Origin: an uncultured delta proteobacterium
GTDB lineage: Bacteria > Myxococcota_A > Polyangia > Polyangiales > Polyangiaceae
Reading direction: 5' to 3'
Length of the DNA stretch: 64,000 bases
Assembly: GCA_903892415.1 (NCBI GenBank)
Contig: CAITIQ010000291.1
Location: forward strand, 1 to 64,000
Position 1 is the first letter of the stretch; each line of letters starts with the position of its first letter. The notes under the pieces were generated by a model. It saw only the letters and a program-made list of their open reading frames with translations, was not told the origin of the DNA and ran no database searches. Position numbers and translations under genes: made by a program. Below, one piece after another: positions 1 to 6,964 of this stretch.

Positions 1-203
1 CTTTTTTCGCATCGATAGGTTCTTGCGCGCCCCAGATCGTGGGTCGCACCTGGACGGGGGGGTACATCAACGCACGTGCATCCCCACCGCGCCAGCTCGG
101 CGCGGGTGCAAAGACACGCGGGAGGATTCAACCGTCGCTGCTCGGCTGGTGATGGTCGGCGGACAACAAGCCCGCCGGGCGTGCGCTCAACGACTAGGCC
201 CCT
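1..203. other. No gene recognised (left edge)
   Basis: Short open frames exist here but none has a credible ribosome binding site, family signature or partner. The stretch lies beyond the 3' end of the leftward helicase gene and its repeat array, inside what looks like a mobile element that continues past the left edge of the window. I see nothing else in it. Confidence 0.4.
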
Positions 204-433
204 GTCACCACGTGGTTCTACTGGTGACAGAGGTGGTGACACGCGAAACCCTATCGTTTCGGCTCTTGTCACCATGTCACCACTGTCACCATTAGGATCT
301 AGAACATTGGTGCGTGCGCGCGCGTGTATGTGTGGGCGCGAAGTGGTGACACGTGGTGACGTGGTGACAAGAGCCTTTTTGCTGCGGTTTGAGAGTGTCA
401 CCAGGTGGGTTCCTCTAGTGGTGACGTGGTGAC
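204..433. repeat. Array of GTGAC/GTCAC repeats, candidate iteron origin or operator
   Basis: Twelve copies of a GGTGAC core (often GTGGTGAC) or its complement GTCACC begin near 204, 223, 232, 268, 276, 285, 343, 353, 361, 397, 418 and 426. Several are back to back (343-368 and 418-433) and both orientations occur. The array lies directly downstream of a helicase and a primase-like gene, the place where phage satellites and some plasmids keep their replication origin. That role is inferred; an operator array is the alternative. The last 36 bases also encode the C-terminus of the helicase. Confidence 0.7.
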
Positions 434-1666
434 ATAAACCCATGATCGAACCTTGCCGTTGCGGCGCTGAACGCGTTGATATCCAAGTCGGGTGAGGATT
501 CTGGCGGCCCGCTTCTGCTCCGCTGGCCCGTGCTTCCCTTCGTCGAGGATGCCCAGCGCCTTCGTCAGAAGGTCCGCCATGGTCGTTTCCGACCGGAGCG
601 CCATATGGGCAGCAATGGTGCCCTCCCATGAGTCTTCAACCGCGCGCGCCTCTTGCTCGGCGCCGAACATCTCGGAGGATGCGCGATCAGGCCACCAGGT
701 CTCCCCGTTGCGAAAGCGATGGTCCGCCTCAGCCCAAAGTTGAGCCCTGTCTGCCTCGATCGCCTTTACGTCGACGGTGGTGCAAGCGATGGGCAGAAAG
801 CGACGGTTGCCCGTTGGATCGCTTAGGTAGGCTTTGGCGTTCGTGGTCCCGATGAAAAAGCACTGACGCGGAATCCGTTCATCGGAGCGGGCATACGGCG
901 GCCGATAGGTATCCACCGGCGAAGACATGAACGCCTTGATCTTGGTTGCGTCGTGTCGGTCGAAACCATCAAGCTCCGCTACCTCGATTCCAAGCTTCCC
1001 CCGGAGCGCGACGAACCGGTCTTTGCTCCCAAGGTCGATCGGCGTGTCGCTGAACCAGGAAGCCCCGACTAGCGTCTTGGTCCCTGTGGACTTGCCGGCA
1101 CCTTGCGGCCCCTCGAGAACGGCCATCGTATCCAGCTTGCAGCCTGGACTGCGAACGCGAGCGACCGCGCCCACCAGGAAGATGCGCGAGACCTCTGAAA
1201 CATAGGCGCTCGACTCGGCTCCGAAGTACCGCGAGAAGAGAGTTGGCAGACGTTCGACGCCATCCCACCGAAGGGTGTTCAGCCAATCAATGACCGGGTG
1301 AACCCTTGTTAGGTCTGCAATCGCTCCCACCGCGTGATGCACAACGTCGAGCTTCACGCGAACCTGGTGGACGCGAGCCAGCCATGAGCAGGTGAGAACG
1401 TCCTCGCGTGTAGTCCAGGGACCAGGCGCCCAATCTTGCGGCACGTCGGCGGAACACCACGGCGGCCGACTGAGCGTCACGATCTCGTTGGTGAACGCGT
1501 CGAAGGCAACGATACCCTTCCACCCGCGCAACGCTTCGATCGCGTTGTTGAGCGTCGTGTGAGGCTCGTTGGCCCTGGTGAGGGTGAACACTGGTTCGTG
1601 GAGCGGCTGCGCCTTCTTCGCAAGCTGGCGCTCCCTAGCAGCGGCGAGTTGATCCATGCTCTTCAT
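398..1666 (-). CDS. Virulence-associated E (VapE) family superfamily-3 helicase
   Basis: 422 residues. The C-terminal two thirds match the virulence-associated E family seen in phages, satellites and plasmids. A Walker A loop GPQGAGKST is at residues 186-194. It is followed by an acidic Walker B-like stretch (VAELDGF), an arginine-rich segment around YRPPYARSDER, and a sensor-like GTTNAKAYLSDPTGNRRF near 277-294. Such proteins are replicative helicases, often working with a primase, and the next gene upstream (start overlapping by 4 bases) is a CHC2 zinc-finger protein, which fits. The N-terminal 120 residues match nothing I know. The final 12 codons lie inside the GTGAC repeat array. The family call is firm; the replication role is inferred. 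Confidence 0.88.
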   Translation of the reverse strand: MKSMDQLAAARERQLAKKAQPLHEPVFTLTRANEPHTTLNNAIEALRGWKGIVAFDAFTNEIVTLSRPPWCSADVPQDWAPGPWTTREDVLTCSWLARVHQVRVKLDVVHHAVGAIADLTRVHPVIDWLNTLRWDGVERLPTLFSRYFGAESSAYVSEVSRIFLVGAVARVRSPGCKLDTMAVLEGPQGAGKSTGTKTLVGASWFSDTPIDLGSKDRFVALRGKLGIEVAELDGFDRHDATKIKAFMSSPVDTYRPPYARSDERIPRQCFFIGTTNAKAYLSDPTGNRRFLPIACTTVDVKAIEADRAQLWAEADHRFRNGETWWPDRASSEMFGAEQEARAVEDSWEGTIAAHMALRSETTMADLLTKALGILDEGKHGPAEQKRAARILTRLGYQRVQRRNGKVRSWVYVTTSPLEEPTW

Positions 1667-2193
1667 GCGGCCCGCCGTTCGTCGGCTTCCTCTGTGAGCT
1701 CGTCCGCCGCCTCGAGTAGTTCGAGGGCGTCAGCAATCTGCTCGGCGCTTGCTGCTTCGATGGTCGCGTCTAGGCGGACCGTGCGGCCCGCGAGCCAATC
1801 GGCGGCTGCAACGTCGACGCGATGCGCTAGGTCAACCAACGGGTCGCGAACGGTCCGACTTCGAGCTGTGCCCTTTGGCGATTGGTCCGGCGAGACCCCA
1901 GCGAGATCGGCAGCAATCGCCACGACCTTCCGAAAGTCGGTCCGGCAATCGAGCCCGTGTACGGCTGCAGTGAGGTGTAGAACGTCACCCGTCCAGCTGC
2001 ACGACCAGCAATGCACTCGGATCGTTCCGTCGCGGCCCGTCGACACGGAGCAAGAAGGCTCGCGTTCCTTGTGGACGGGGCACAACACACGAGCGCCACC
2101 GCGCTCGCGGCGCATGCCTCGAGTGAGTCCAAGGACCGCCACAACTTGCAGCGGATCGCTCAAACGTCGGCGGATATCTTCGACGTCATACAT
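1663..2193 (-). CDS. CHC2 zinc-finger, DnaG-like primase N-terminal domain protein
   Basis: 176 residues. Cys38, His41, Cys62 and Cys65, followed by GDVLHL, form the CHC2-type zinc finger found at the start of DnaG primases. No TOPRIM catalytic domain follows; the remainder is helical and ends in an Ala/Glu-rich tail. It probably contacts template DNA and works with the downstream helicase, whose start codon overlaps this stop. A zinc-binding primase piece separate from its catalytic part is common in phage and satellite modules. Polymerising activity cannot be claimed from this protein alone. Confidence 0.75.
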   Translation of the reverse strand: MYDVEDIRRRLSDPLQVVAVLGLTRGMRRERGGARVLCPVHKEREPSCSVSTGRDGTIRVHCWSCSWTGDVLHLTAAVHGLDCRTDFRKVVAIAADLAGVSPDQSPKGTARSRTVRDPLVDLAHRVDVAAADWLAGRTVRLDATIEAASAEQIADALELLEAADELTEEADERRAA

Positions 2194-2398
2194 GGGTATG
2201 ACCCCCCACCCAGCAAGCGCTATGACTAGCCGCTACACCGGAGCGCCAAGCGATAGGATCGCCCGGTGATATCGGTTCTTTGCACACGTCGCAGATCGAA
2301 GAAAACTTCGCGCGAATGACCCTTCGTGCGCTCTTGCGCTGGGCTTCTGCGATTAGCTCCTCCACCCGTCGAAGCTCGGCTTGGTTGTCGCGCCTCAC
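2186..2398 (-). CDS. Small zinc-ribbon protein
   Basis: 70 residues with a CxxC pair (ICDVCKEPISPGD) and a later HSACW, a pattern typical of small phage-borne zinc-binding proteins. The N-terminal 30 residues are a charged helix. The gene overlaps the primase-like gene downstream by 8 bases and the next zinc-finger gene upstream by 4 bases, so it is translated as part of the leftward module. Function unknown; nucleic-acid binding is the default guess. Confidence 0.6.
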   Translation of the reverse strand: MRRDNQAELRRVEELIAEAQRKSARRVIRAKFSSICDVCKEPISPGDPIAWRSGVAASHSACWVGGHTHV

Positions 2399-2589
2399 GT
2401 GTGCACCACCGGTCCGAACAAGGTCATTTGAACGCGACGTTCACGGCTCGGACTGCGAACGGGTAAGCACGTCTCGCAGACTCGCAGAGGCGCGAATGTC
2501 GCCGGCTTGCCAGTGCCGATCGAAAGGAAGGGATGCGCGGTCAGCAATGCCGGGCAGCCACACTCTGCGCAAGGTTCGGGGCGCAGCAT
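2395..2589 (-). CDS. Small cysteine-rich (zinc-finger-like) protein
   Basis: 64 residues from the ATG at 2589, which overlaps the stop of the upstream gene as TGATG. Longer in-frame starts exist but would run back into that gene. CAECGC near the N-terminus and CETC about 30 residues later could hold one zinc ion. Its stop overlaps the next gene by 4 bases. The family is not recognised; the tight coupling within the module supports it being real. Confidence 0.5.
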   Translation of the reverse strand: MLRPEPCAECGCPALLTAHPFLSIGTGKPATFAPLRVCETCLPVRSPSRERRVQMTLFGPVVHT

Positions 2590-2951
2590 CAGTGCACCAC
2601 CTTTGGGCGCTTGACCTCGAGAACGGTCCGACACCATGCGTTCCAGGCGAGCAGGTACTTGAACTGTGCATAGTCGACGTCTCCGGCGGTTTCACCGAAG
2701 CGGATGCTCATGTACCGCTCCACAGCATCATCGGCCCTGACGTCAAACGACGAGATAAACCCGTGGTAATGCAGCTCGTTCAGGACGAGCCGATCCCATA
2801 CATCAACGGCGATTTTCGCCATGTCGGGAGCGCTCCAAAGAAGCACCCGCATTGCAGCTTGAGCGCCTACCAGTCCGCCTCCGTTCGAGTCGTAGACACT
2901 CACAAGATGGTTTTGCAGCCACCTCAGACTCGCGAACTGTTCGGCGGTCAT
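2589..2951 (-). CDS. Hypothetical protein of the mobile element
   Basis: 120 residues, soluble, with a Trp/Leu-rich helical pattern and no motif I recognise. It overlaps the upstream DNA-binding protein gene by 4 bases and the downstream zinc-finger gene by a few, so it belongs to the same transcript. Codon use resembles its neighbours. Confidence 0.55.
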   Translation of the reverse strand: MTAEQFASLRWLQNHLVSVYDSNGGGLVGAQAAMRVLLWSAPDMAKIAVDVWDRLVLNELHYHGFISSFDVRADDAVERYMSIRFGETAGDVDYAQFKYLLAWNAWCRTVLEVKRPKVVH

Positions 2952-3271
2952 CGCGACACCTCCACGAGACCCAACTCGCTTTCGACCGATGAAACGGAGC
3001 TCGGCGCGCGACGTTCGCCAGCGCCCAACGCAAACAGGAACGCAGCGAAGTCAGCAACGCGAACCAAGCGGAGCTTTCCAAGCCGCGCGACTTTGCCGCC
3101 TGCTTCCTCGAACGCCGGAAGGGTCTCGAGAAACGTGCGGCGCTTCATTCCGACCGTTCGCTCGGAGGTGAGCTGACTCACCAGCTCCGCCTGCTCGTGG
3201 ATCTGAAGCGCGGAGCGTGGAATCGGGACCGTGACATGAACAACTTCGTCTGCTAAAATCTTCTGAGTCAT
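2948..3271 (-). CDS. Putative excisionase/MerR-like DNA-binding protein
   Basis: 107 residues from the ATG at 3271; a longer frame upstream lacks a good start and would run into the next gene. The central part, with RRTFLETLPAFEEAGGKV followed by a short basic wing and VRVADFAAFL, resembles the winged helix of excisionases and MerR-type small regulators. It opens the leftward run of replication genes, so it may be a regulator or recombination directionality factor. The fold assignment is tentative. Confidence 0.5.
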   Translation of the reverse strand: MTQKILADEVVHVTVPIPRSALQIHEQAELVSQLTSERTVGMKRRTFLETLPAFEEAGGKVARLGKLRLVRVADFAAFLFALGAGERRAPSSVSSVESELGLVEVSR

Positions 3272-3333
3272 TTCGGAAATGCCCTTTCGAGTGACTTGCG
3301 TTTGCCGTCCCTGGCCGGGCGGCTTTCGCGTTT

Positions 3334-3528
3334 CTAGGCAGCCGTTTTCGGCTGGTTGTTGACGGGGGAGAGACGTTCGAGGCCAAGCTGCGAACAAGCG
3401 TCAGCAAGGCGACGGCGCAAGAAGTGACCTCTTGGCTCACGTCCAAGCAGGTAGTCGCGCGCGGTTCGATGACAGCTGCCAGCGATTGCGGCGAGCAGCA
3501 TGGACTTTCGGTGATCGACTGTTTGCAT
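3334..3528 (-). CDS. Small putative helix-turn-helix protein
   Basis: 64 residues. The centre (AIAGSCHRTARDYLLGRE) reads like a compact helix-turn-helix, followed by a basic helix and another amphipathic helix, the size and style of phage Cro-like regulators. It lies between two leftward element genes in a region otherwise without a gene. Evidence is composition and context only; no family is recognised. Confidence 0.4.
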   Translation of the reverse strand: MQTVDHRKSMLLAAIAGSCHRTARDYLLGREPRGHFLRRRLADACSQLGLERLSPVNNQPKTAA

Positions 3529-3594
3529 GAGTGATCCTCATGCGCATCCTGATTACCTACGAAACTACGGTCCAATCATACGTCGACGTATGAC

Positions 3595-4221
3595 CTAGCT
3601 GGACGAGCGCCTCAGTTGCGGCCGTTTCCGCGATGCTGCCGCAATGATTGCCTGCTTGGTGATCGCCTGTCCGTTACGACCGCGCCAACCTGCGAGTTTG
3701 GCGAATGCAGCCGCTAGCGCTGGCGGGCCCTTTACGCGCCTAAGTGCGTTCATGACTTCAAGCGGATCGACCTTCGCAAAACTTGGATCGACCGACCTAG
3801 CAAGCGCCCGGCAAACTCTCGCTGCGTCGCTGTCGGAAAGGTGCGCGCGAATGGCCCAATAGCCATCTGCAATCTCGTACAGGCGAACAAGCCTCTTTGT
3901 TTGGTCTGTGGTCTCGCGAACTACGTCAGCAATCATTCGCAACTGCTCGCGGCGGCGTTTCTTGCTCTCGTTGTCGACCTTTTGAGAGGCAAGCTCGTAC
4001 GTCGCAAAGCCCCACACAAGCGCCATATTGGCCGCCTCGTCCATGTCGAGGTCATCATGGCCAAGACTGCGAAGCGCCTCGAGGCCTTCCGCCGGGCTAC
4101 CGTTCAAGATCAGCATGTAGGCTTCTCGATGCCGGTCGAAGTAGGAGGGCTCAACGTTGATCGCCTGCTTCGCCTTTTTCGAGGTCGCCACGGGCCCAAT
4201 GATACCCCCATCAGCAGCCAC
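3595..4221 (-). CDS. Hypothetical protein of the mobile element
   Basis: About 208 residues from a GTG at 4221, which overlaps the stop of the upstream gene; a longer form starting at 4263 is possible. The protein is helical and charged, with a basic N-terminus (SKKAKQ), a KKRRREQ patch in the middle and a basic C-terminus. Nucleic-acid binding is plausible but no family is recognised. Confidence 0.5.
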   Translation of the reverse strand: MAADGGIIGPVATSKKAKQAINVEPSYFDRHREAYMLILNGSPAEGLEALRSLGHDDLDMDEAANMALVWGFATYELASQKVDNESKKRRREQLRMIADVVRETTDQTKRLVRLYEIADGYWAIRAHLSDSDAARVCRALARSVDPSFAKVDPLEVMNALRRVKGPPALAAAFAKLAGWRGRNGQAITKQAIIAAASRKRPQLRRSSS

Positions 4222-4474
4222 GGGAGGCCCCTGCGAGCTTCTGCAGCTTGGCGTAGGTATCAACCAGCTCTTGGCCGATTGTGAGCCATTCCTCGCTGCT
4301 CATGTTCTCGCCGCCCTCCACGCGCAAAGCTTTAAATGCGCGTAGGACGCTCGGCGGTACGACGCCTTCGAAGACAAGCGACGTCGACACGCGGCCCGGG
4401 TAGGGGTCAAGCTTTGGGTCGGTTGCTCGGCGGGCCTTAGTGGCGGGCAACCTCAAGCTGACGATGCAGCCCAC
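4211..4474 (-). CDS. Hypothetical protein at the element edge; start uncertain
   Basis: Up to 87 residues. The C-terminal half (from about GGENMSSEEW) looks like a small helical element protein and is translationally coupled to the next leftward gene. The longest start at 4474 would overlap the opposing rightward gene by 35 bases, so a later start such as the GTG at 4390 is more likely. It marks the right end of the leftward module. Confidence 0.4.
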   Translation of the reverse strand: MGCIVSLRLPATKARRATDPKLDPYPGRVSTSLVFEGVVPPSVLRAFKALRVEGGENMSSEEWLTIGQELVDTYAKLQKLAGASRGC

Positions 4475-5207
4475 GTGGCAGCCAGTCGTGCGCGATGGGC
4501 AGAATTACTTCCGTATTACCGGCTCGGCCAGCCGCAACCTCGATAACGTTTTTTCCTTCGTCTTCGATGATGCGTTTGGGGAGGCGCATCTGCTCACCAA
4601 ACGAAAGTTCGAGGTGCTCATTCCCGAATCCGGCTCGGAGATGAATACCATTCTTGCTGGCGGCGCTGTCTACTTACAGCTCAATCCAACCACTGGCGGT
4701 ATCAACTATACGGGCCGCATGGTGACCGGCCCCGCCCTGACCGACGTTGAGGGAACCACGGCTCTCTCGCTCGAGCGCTTGATCGACCCGGTCTATTTCG
4801 AGGACGGCGTTACTAATCTGCGTTACCGCGGGCGTGCCTCTACCAAAGCGGTCTATTCCTCGTTAGCGGTCGCCGCCGACGCTGGTTTTGATCCGGCGGT
4901 ACAGAAGCGCAGCCCCAAGAGCTACTCCTTCGATTGGACCTTCTCGGAGGTGCACGCCATCGCCCATGAGCCAGGCCTGACCTTCACGCTCAGCAAGCCC
5001 AATGTGTCACGGGTGAAGGAGGCCTCGCTCGAGGTTGCGCTGCGCTCGGTTTCGCTGACCAAGCTCGATCCGTATGACACCTGGGGCGCTCGCGAGTGTG
5101 AGCCCGAGGTGCTCTCGTGCATCCAAGCGTTGCCCGCGGGCAGCACGGACTTCGGCGATTGCGGCGTCTACTATCAGGTCCAGATCTGCAAGATCCTCAA
5201 TCCCTGA
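4440..5207 (+). CDS. Hypothetical extracytoplasmic-type protein, possibly 5'-truncated
   Basis: 255 residues from a GTG at 4440, the only start before an in-frame stop at 4401. The body is beta-rich, with alternating hydrophobics and few charges, and the last 40 residues carry four Cys (CEPEVLSC and two more), as in exported, disulfide-bonded proteins. No signal peptide precedes it. The gene begins where the leftward mobile element ends, so the simplest reading is a lipoprotein or secreted-protein gene that lost its 5' end to the insertion. A genuine short cytoplasmic protein cannot be excluded. No family recognised. Confidence 0.5.
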   Translation: MAGNLKLTMQPTWQPVVRDGQNYFRITGSASRNLDNVFSFVFDDAFGEAHLLTKRKFEVLIPESGSEMNTILAGGAVYLQLNPTTGGINYTGRMVTGPALTDVEGTTALSLERLIDPVYFEDGVTNLRYRGRASTKAVYSSLAVAADAGFDPAVQKRSPKSYSFDWTFSEVHAIAHEPGLTFTLSKPNVSRVKEASLEVALRSVSLTKLDPYDTWGARECEPEVLSCIQALPAGSTDFGDCGVYYQVQICKILNP

Positions 5208-5228
5208 TCGTCGTCGAAGCGGCGATCA

Positions 5229-6044
5229 TTGAAGCGCTTTTGGAGCTCGGTACGGCGGTCTGCCTTGGCCGCCTTCCTCGTTAGCTATCTACCGTTGCTC
5301 GTGTGGTCGGCGCGTAGCGAGCTACGGCTGGGTGAGCTCGCGCTCTTGCAGCTCTATCTTGTCGGTTATGCGGCTGTGCTGGCCGGGCTCGTCGGTGTGA
5401 GCGTGGCGCTCTTTTGCGCGTCGCTTGCCCGGCCGCTCATCCCTCGCCAGCCGCCTGTTGTGGCAGCCGCCACCAGTTTGAGCGACCACCTGCGCGCAGA
5501 ATTGCGCGAAGGCTGGAGTAGCGCGCGGGAGGTTGCGATCGTTGCGTTTGCCTATGGTTGGGCGGCAACGCCCACCCTTGCGCTACTGCTACCTGTCTGG
5601 GAAACCAACGGCCTTGATGCCTCGGTCTATGGTAGTCAAAGCCTGATGTGGCTGCTCGCCGCAGCGACGCTGGGTGGGCTCGCAAGCTCGCTTCTATGCG
5701 CAACGCTGTCCCTGTTATGGCGGTTAGCGGGGCCATGGCTGTATGCGACTATCCTGTCCGCAGGCGGCAGTGGAGCGTTGGCCCTGTGGCTCTCTTACCA
5801 GCCGATCTGGGACAGCGTGGTAGCCGCGCTCACGCCCTCGGGCAGCATGAGTGGAGGCGGAGGGCCAGGCGTGGTCATCATCGCTTTGCTGTGGATCTTG
5901 CTGGTGCTGCTGCTGGTGGGGCTAGCCTACTTGGTGGTCTTCGGTCTAGCGGCCTTCGTGGGGCTGCTGGCTTCGCTGCCGTTCTTGCTAACGGGTATTT
6001 TGTTGCGCGCGCAAGCTCGGGCGAAAGCGCGCCAGGCTGCCTAG
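5229..6044 (+). CDS. Hypothetical multi-pass membrane protein
   Basis: 271 residues from a TTG at 5229, 21 bases after the previous gene. Five to six strongly hydrophobic segments are visible: near residues 12-30, 40-65, 95-115, 135-175 and 210-260. A Gly-rich loop (SGSMSGGGGPG) precedes the last pair, and a basic tail (RAQARAKARQ) suggests a cytoplasmic C-terminus. I recognise no transporter or enzyme motif. Same strand and close spacing suggest co-transcription with the gene at 4440. Confidence 0.6.
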   Translation: MKRFWSSVRRSALAAFLVSYLPLLVWSARSELRLGELALLQLYLVGYAAVLAGLVGVSVALFCASLARPLIPRQPPVVAAATSLSDHLRAELREGWSSAREVAIVAFAYGWAATPTLALLLPVWETNGLDASVYGSQSLMWLLAAATLGGLASSLLCATLSLLWRLAGPWLYATILSAGGSGALALWLSYQPIWDSVVAALTPSGSMSGGGGPGVVIIALLWILLVLLLVGLAYLVVFGLAAFVGLLASLPFLLTGILLRAQARAKARQAA

Positions 6045-6055
6045 CCTGGCAAGCA

Positions 6056-6964
6056 CTACTGGCCAAGCCGCGCTTCCAGTGCCGTCTCGAGCGCATCAGG
6101 CAGCTCGGCTAGGAAGTCATAGCCAGAAGCTTCTTCAATCGCGTCCACCGAGGTTTGGAACTCGCGCCACGAGTGCCCTTTGGCCGCATCGGAGTTGGCG
6201 GCGATCACCGCTATCACTGTATCTGTTTCATCGATGGATTCGGGCTGGCCGTCACCCCGCGAGGCCACCACGATCTTGAATAAGCGAGGTGGAACGGTCA
6301 TCCCGCCGACCCTGCTTTCGCTGGTAGCGCCGTCTTGCCATAGCGCGCCGGCGATCACTTGCACCGTTTGGCCTTCCTGCGCGAACGCCCGTGTATCGGC
6401 CTCGAGCCGCGCCCACGAGCCGCGATTGAGCGTTGGGTTCTGCGGTAACACATTGCTCATGATGAAGGTCTGTCGGTTGGCCGCAGCGGAGGCCGTGCGG
6501 TCCTCCGAAGGGCACAGGTGGCCGCGATCCCAGCCGCTCTTGCGTAGCGCGTCCGGCTCAATCGGTGTCAACCCTGGCGGTAGCCCGAGGTCCGCGCGAA
6601 AGCTGCTACCGCGCTCGACCTCGCCGAGATCCGAGGCCTCGAGTCGCCAGGCCACCCAATTGGGCGCATTGTGCGTTCTGGAATAGGCCAGGACGAACTC
6701 TCGTCGATCGAGCAAAACCTCGTCGCTCGGATCTTCGTCCTCCGGTAGGCCCAACGCGAGATGCCGACTTGCTCGCAGCGGCAGCGCCCCCTCGCCTTGC
6801 TCGGCCTTCCCCTCAACCTGCGGCTCGCGCGGTTCACGTAGCTCGAACGAGGCGCAGCCCGGCAATACCGCGAAGGCAATCAGCCCAAGGTGGCACCATG
6901 CAGCCGACGTCTTTTCAACCGAAGGTTGATGCAGTGAGCGGAATGACTGCGCTATCAGTGCCAC
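6056..6964 (-). CDS. DNA/RNA non-specific endonuclease (NUC1 family), predicted lipoprotein
   Basis: The catalytic part carries the signature WDRGHLCPSEDR, whose DRGH supplies the catalytic His of the beta-beta-alpha metal nucleases (Serratia nuclease/EndoG type). It is followed by FIMSNVLPQNPTLNRGSW, with the Asn that binds the metal. These enzymes degrade DNA and RNA without sequence preference, usually outside the cytoplasm. A hydrophobic segment ending in the lipobox AVLPGC fits export as a lipoprotein. I place the start at the GTG at 6964 (302 residues); this has a long n-region and is uncertain. That start abuts the divergent argJ start with no gap. Confidence 0.82.
   Translation of the reverse strand: MALIAQSFRSLHQPSVEKTSAAWCHLGLIAFAVLPGCASFELREPREPQVEGKAEQGEGALPLRASRHLALGLPEDEDPSDEVLLDRREFVLAYSRTHNAPNWVAWRLEASDLGEVERGSSFRADLGLPPGLTPIEPDALRKSGWDRGHLCPSEDRTASAAANRQTFIMSNVLPQNPTLNRGSWARLEADTRAFAQEGQTVQVIAGALWQDGATSESRVGGMTVPPRLFKIVVASRGDGQPESIDETDTVIAVIAANSDAAKGHSWREFQTSVDAIEEASGYDFLAELPDALETALEARLGQ

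Noticed and set aside
1436..2269. Rightward 277-residue open frame
   Set aside because: It is antisense to the well-supported primase-like and helicase genes, is rich in Arg and Ser, and has no family signature. It arises from GC-skewed codon positions.
1..4474. Integrase and tRNA attachment site for the mobile element
   Set aside because: I found neither an integrase gene nor a tRNA gene or repeat pair in this window; the left end is outside.
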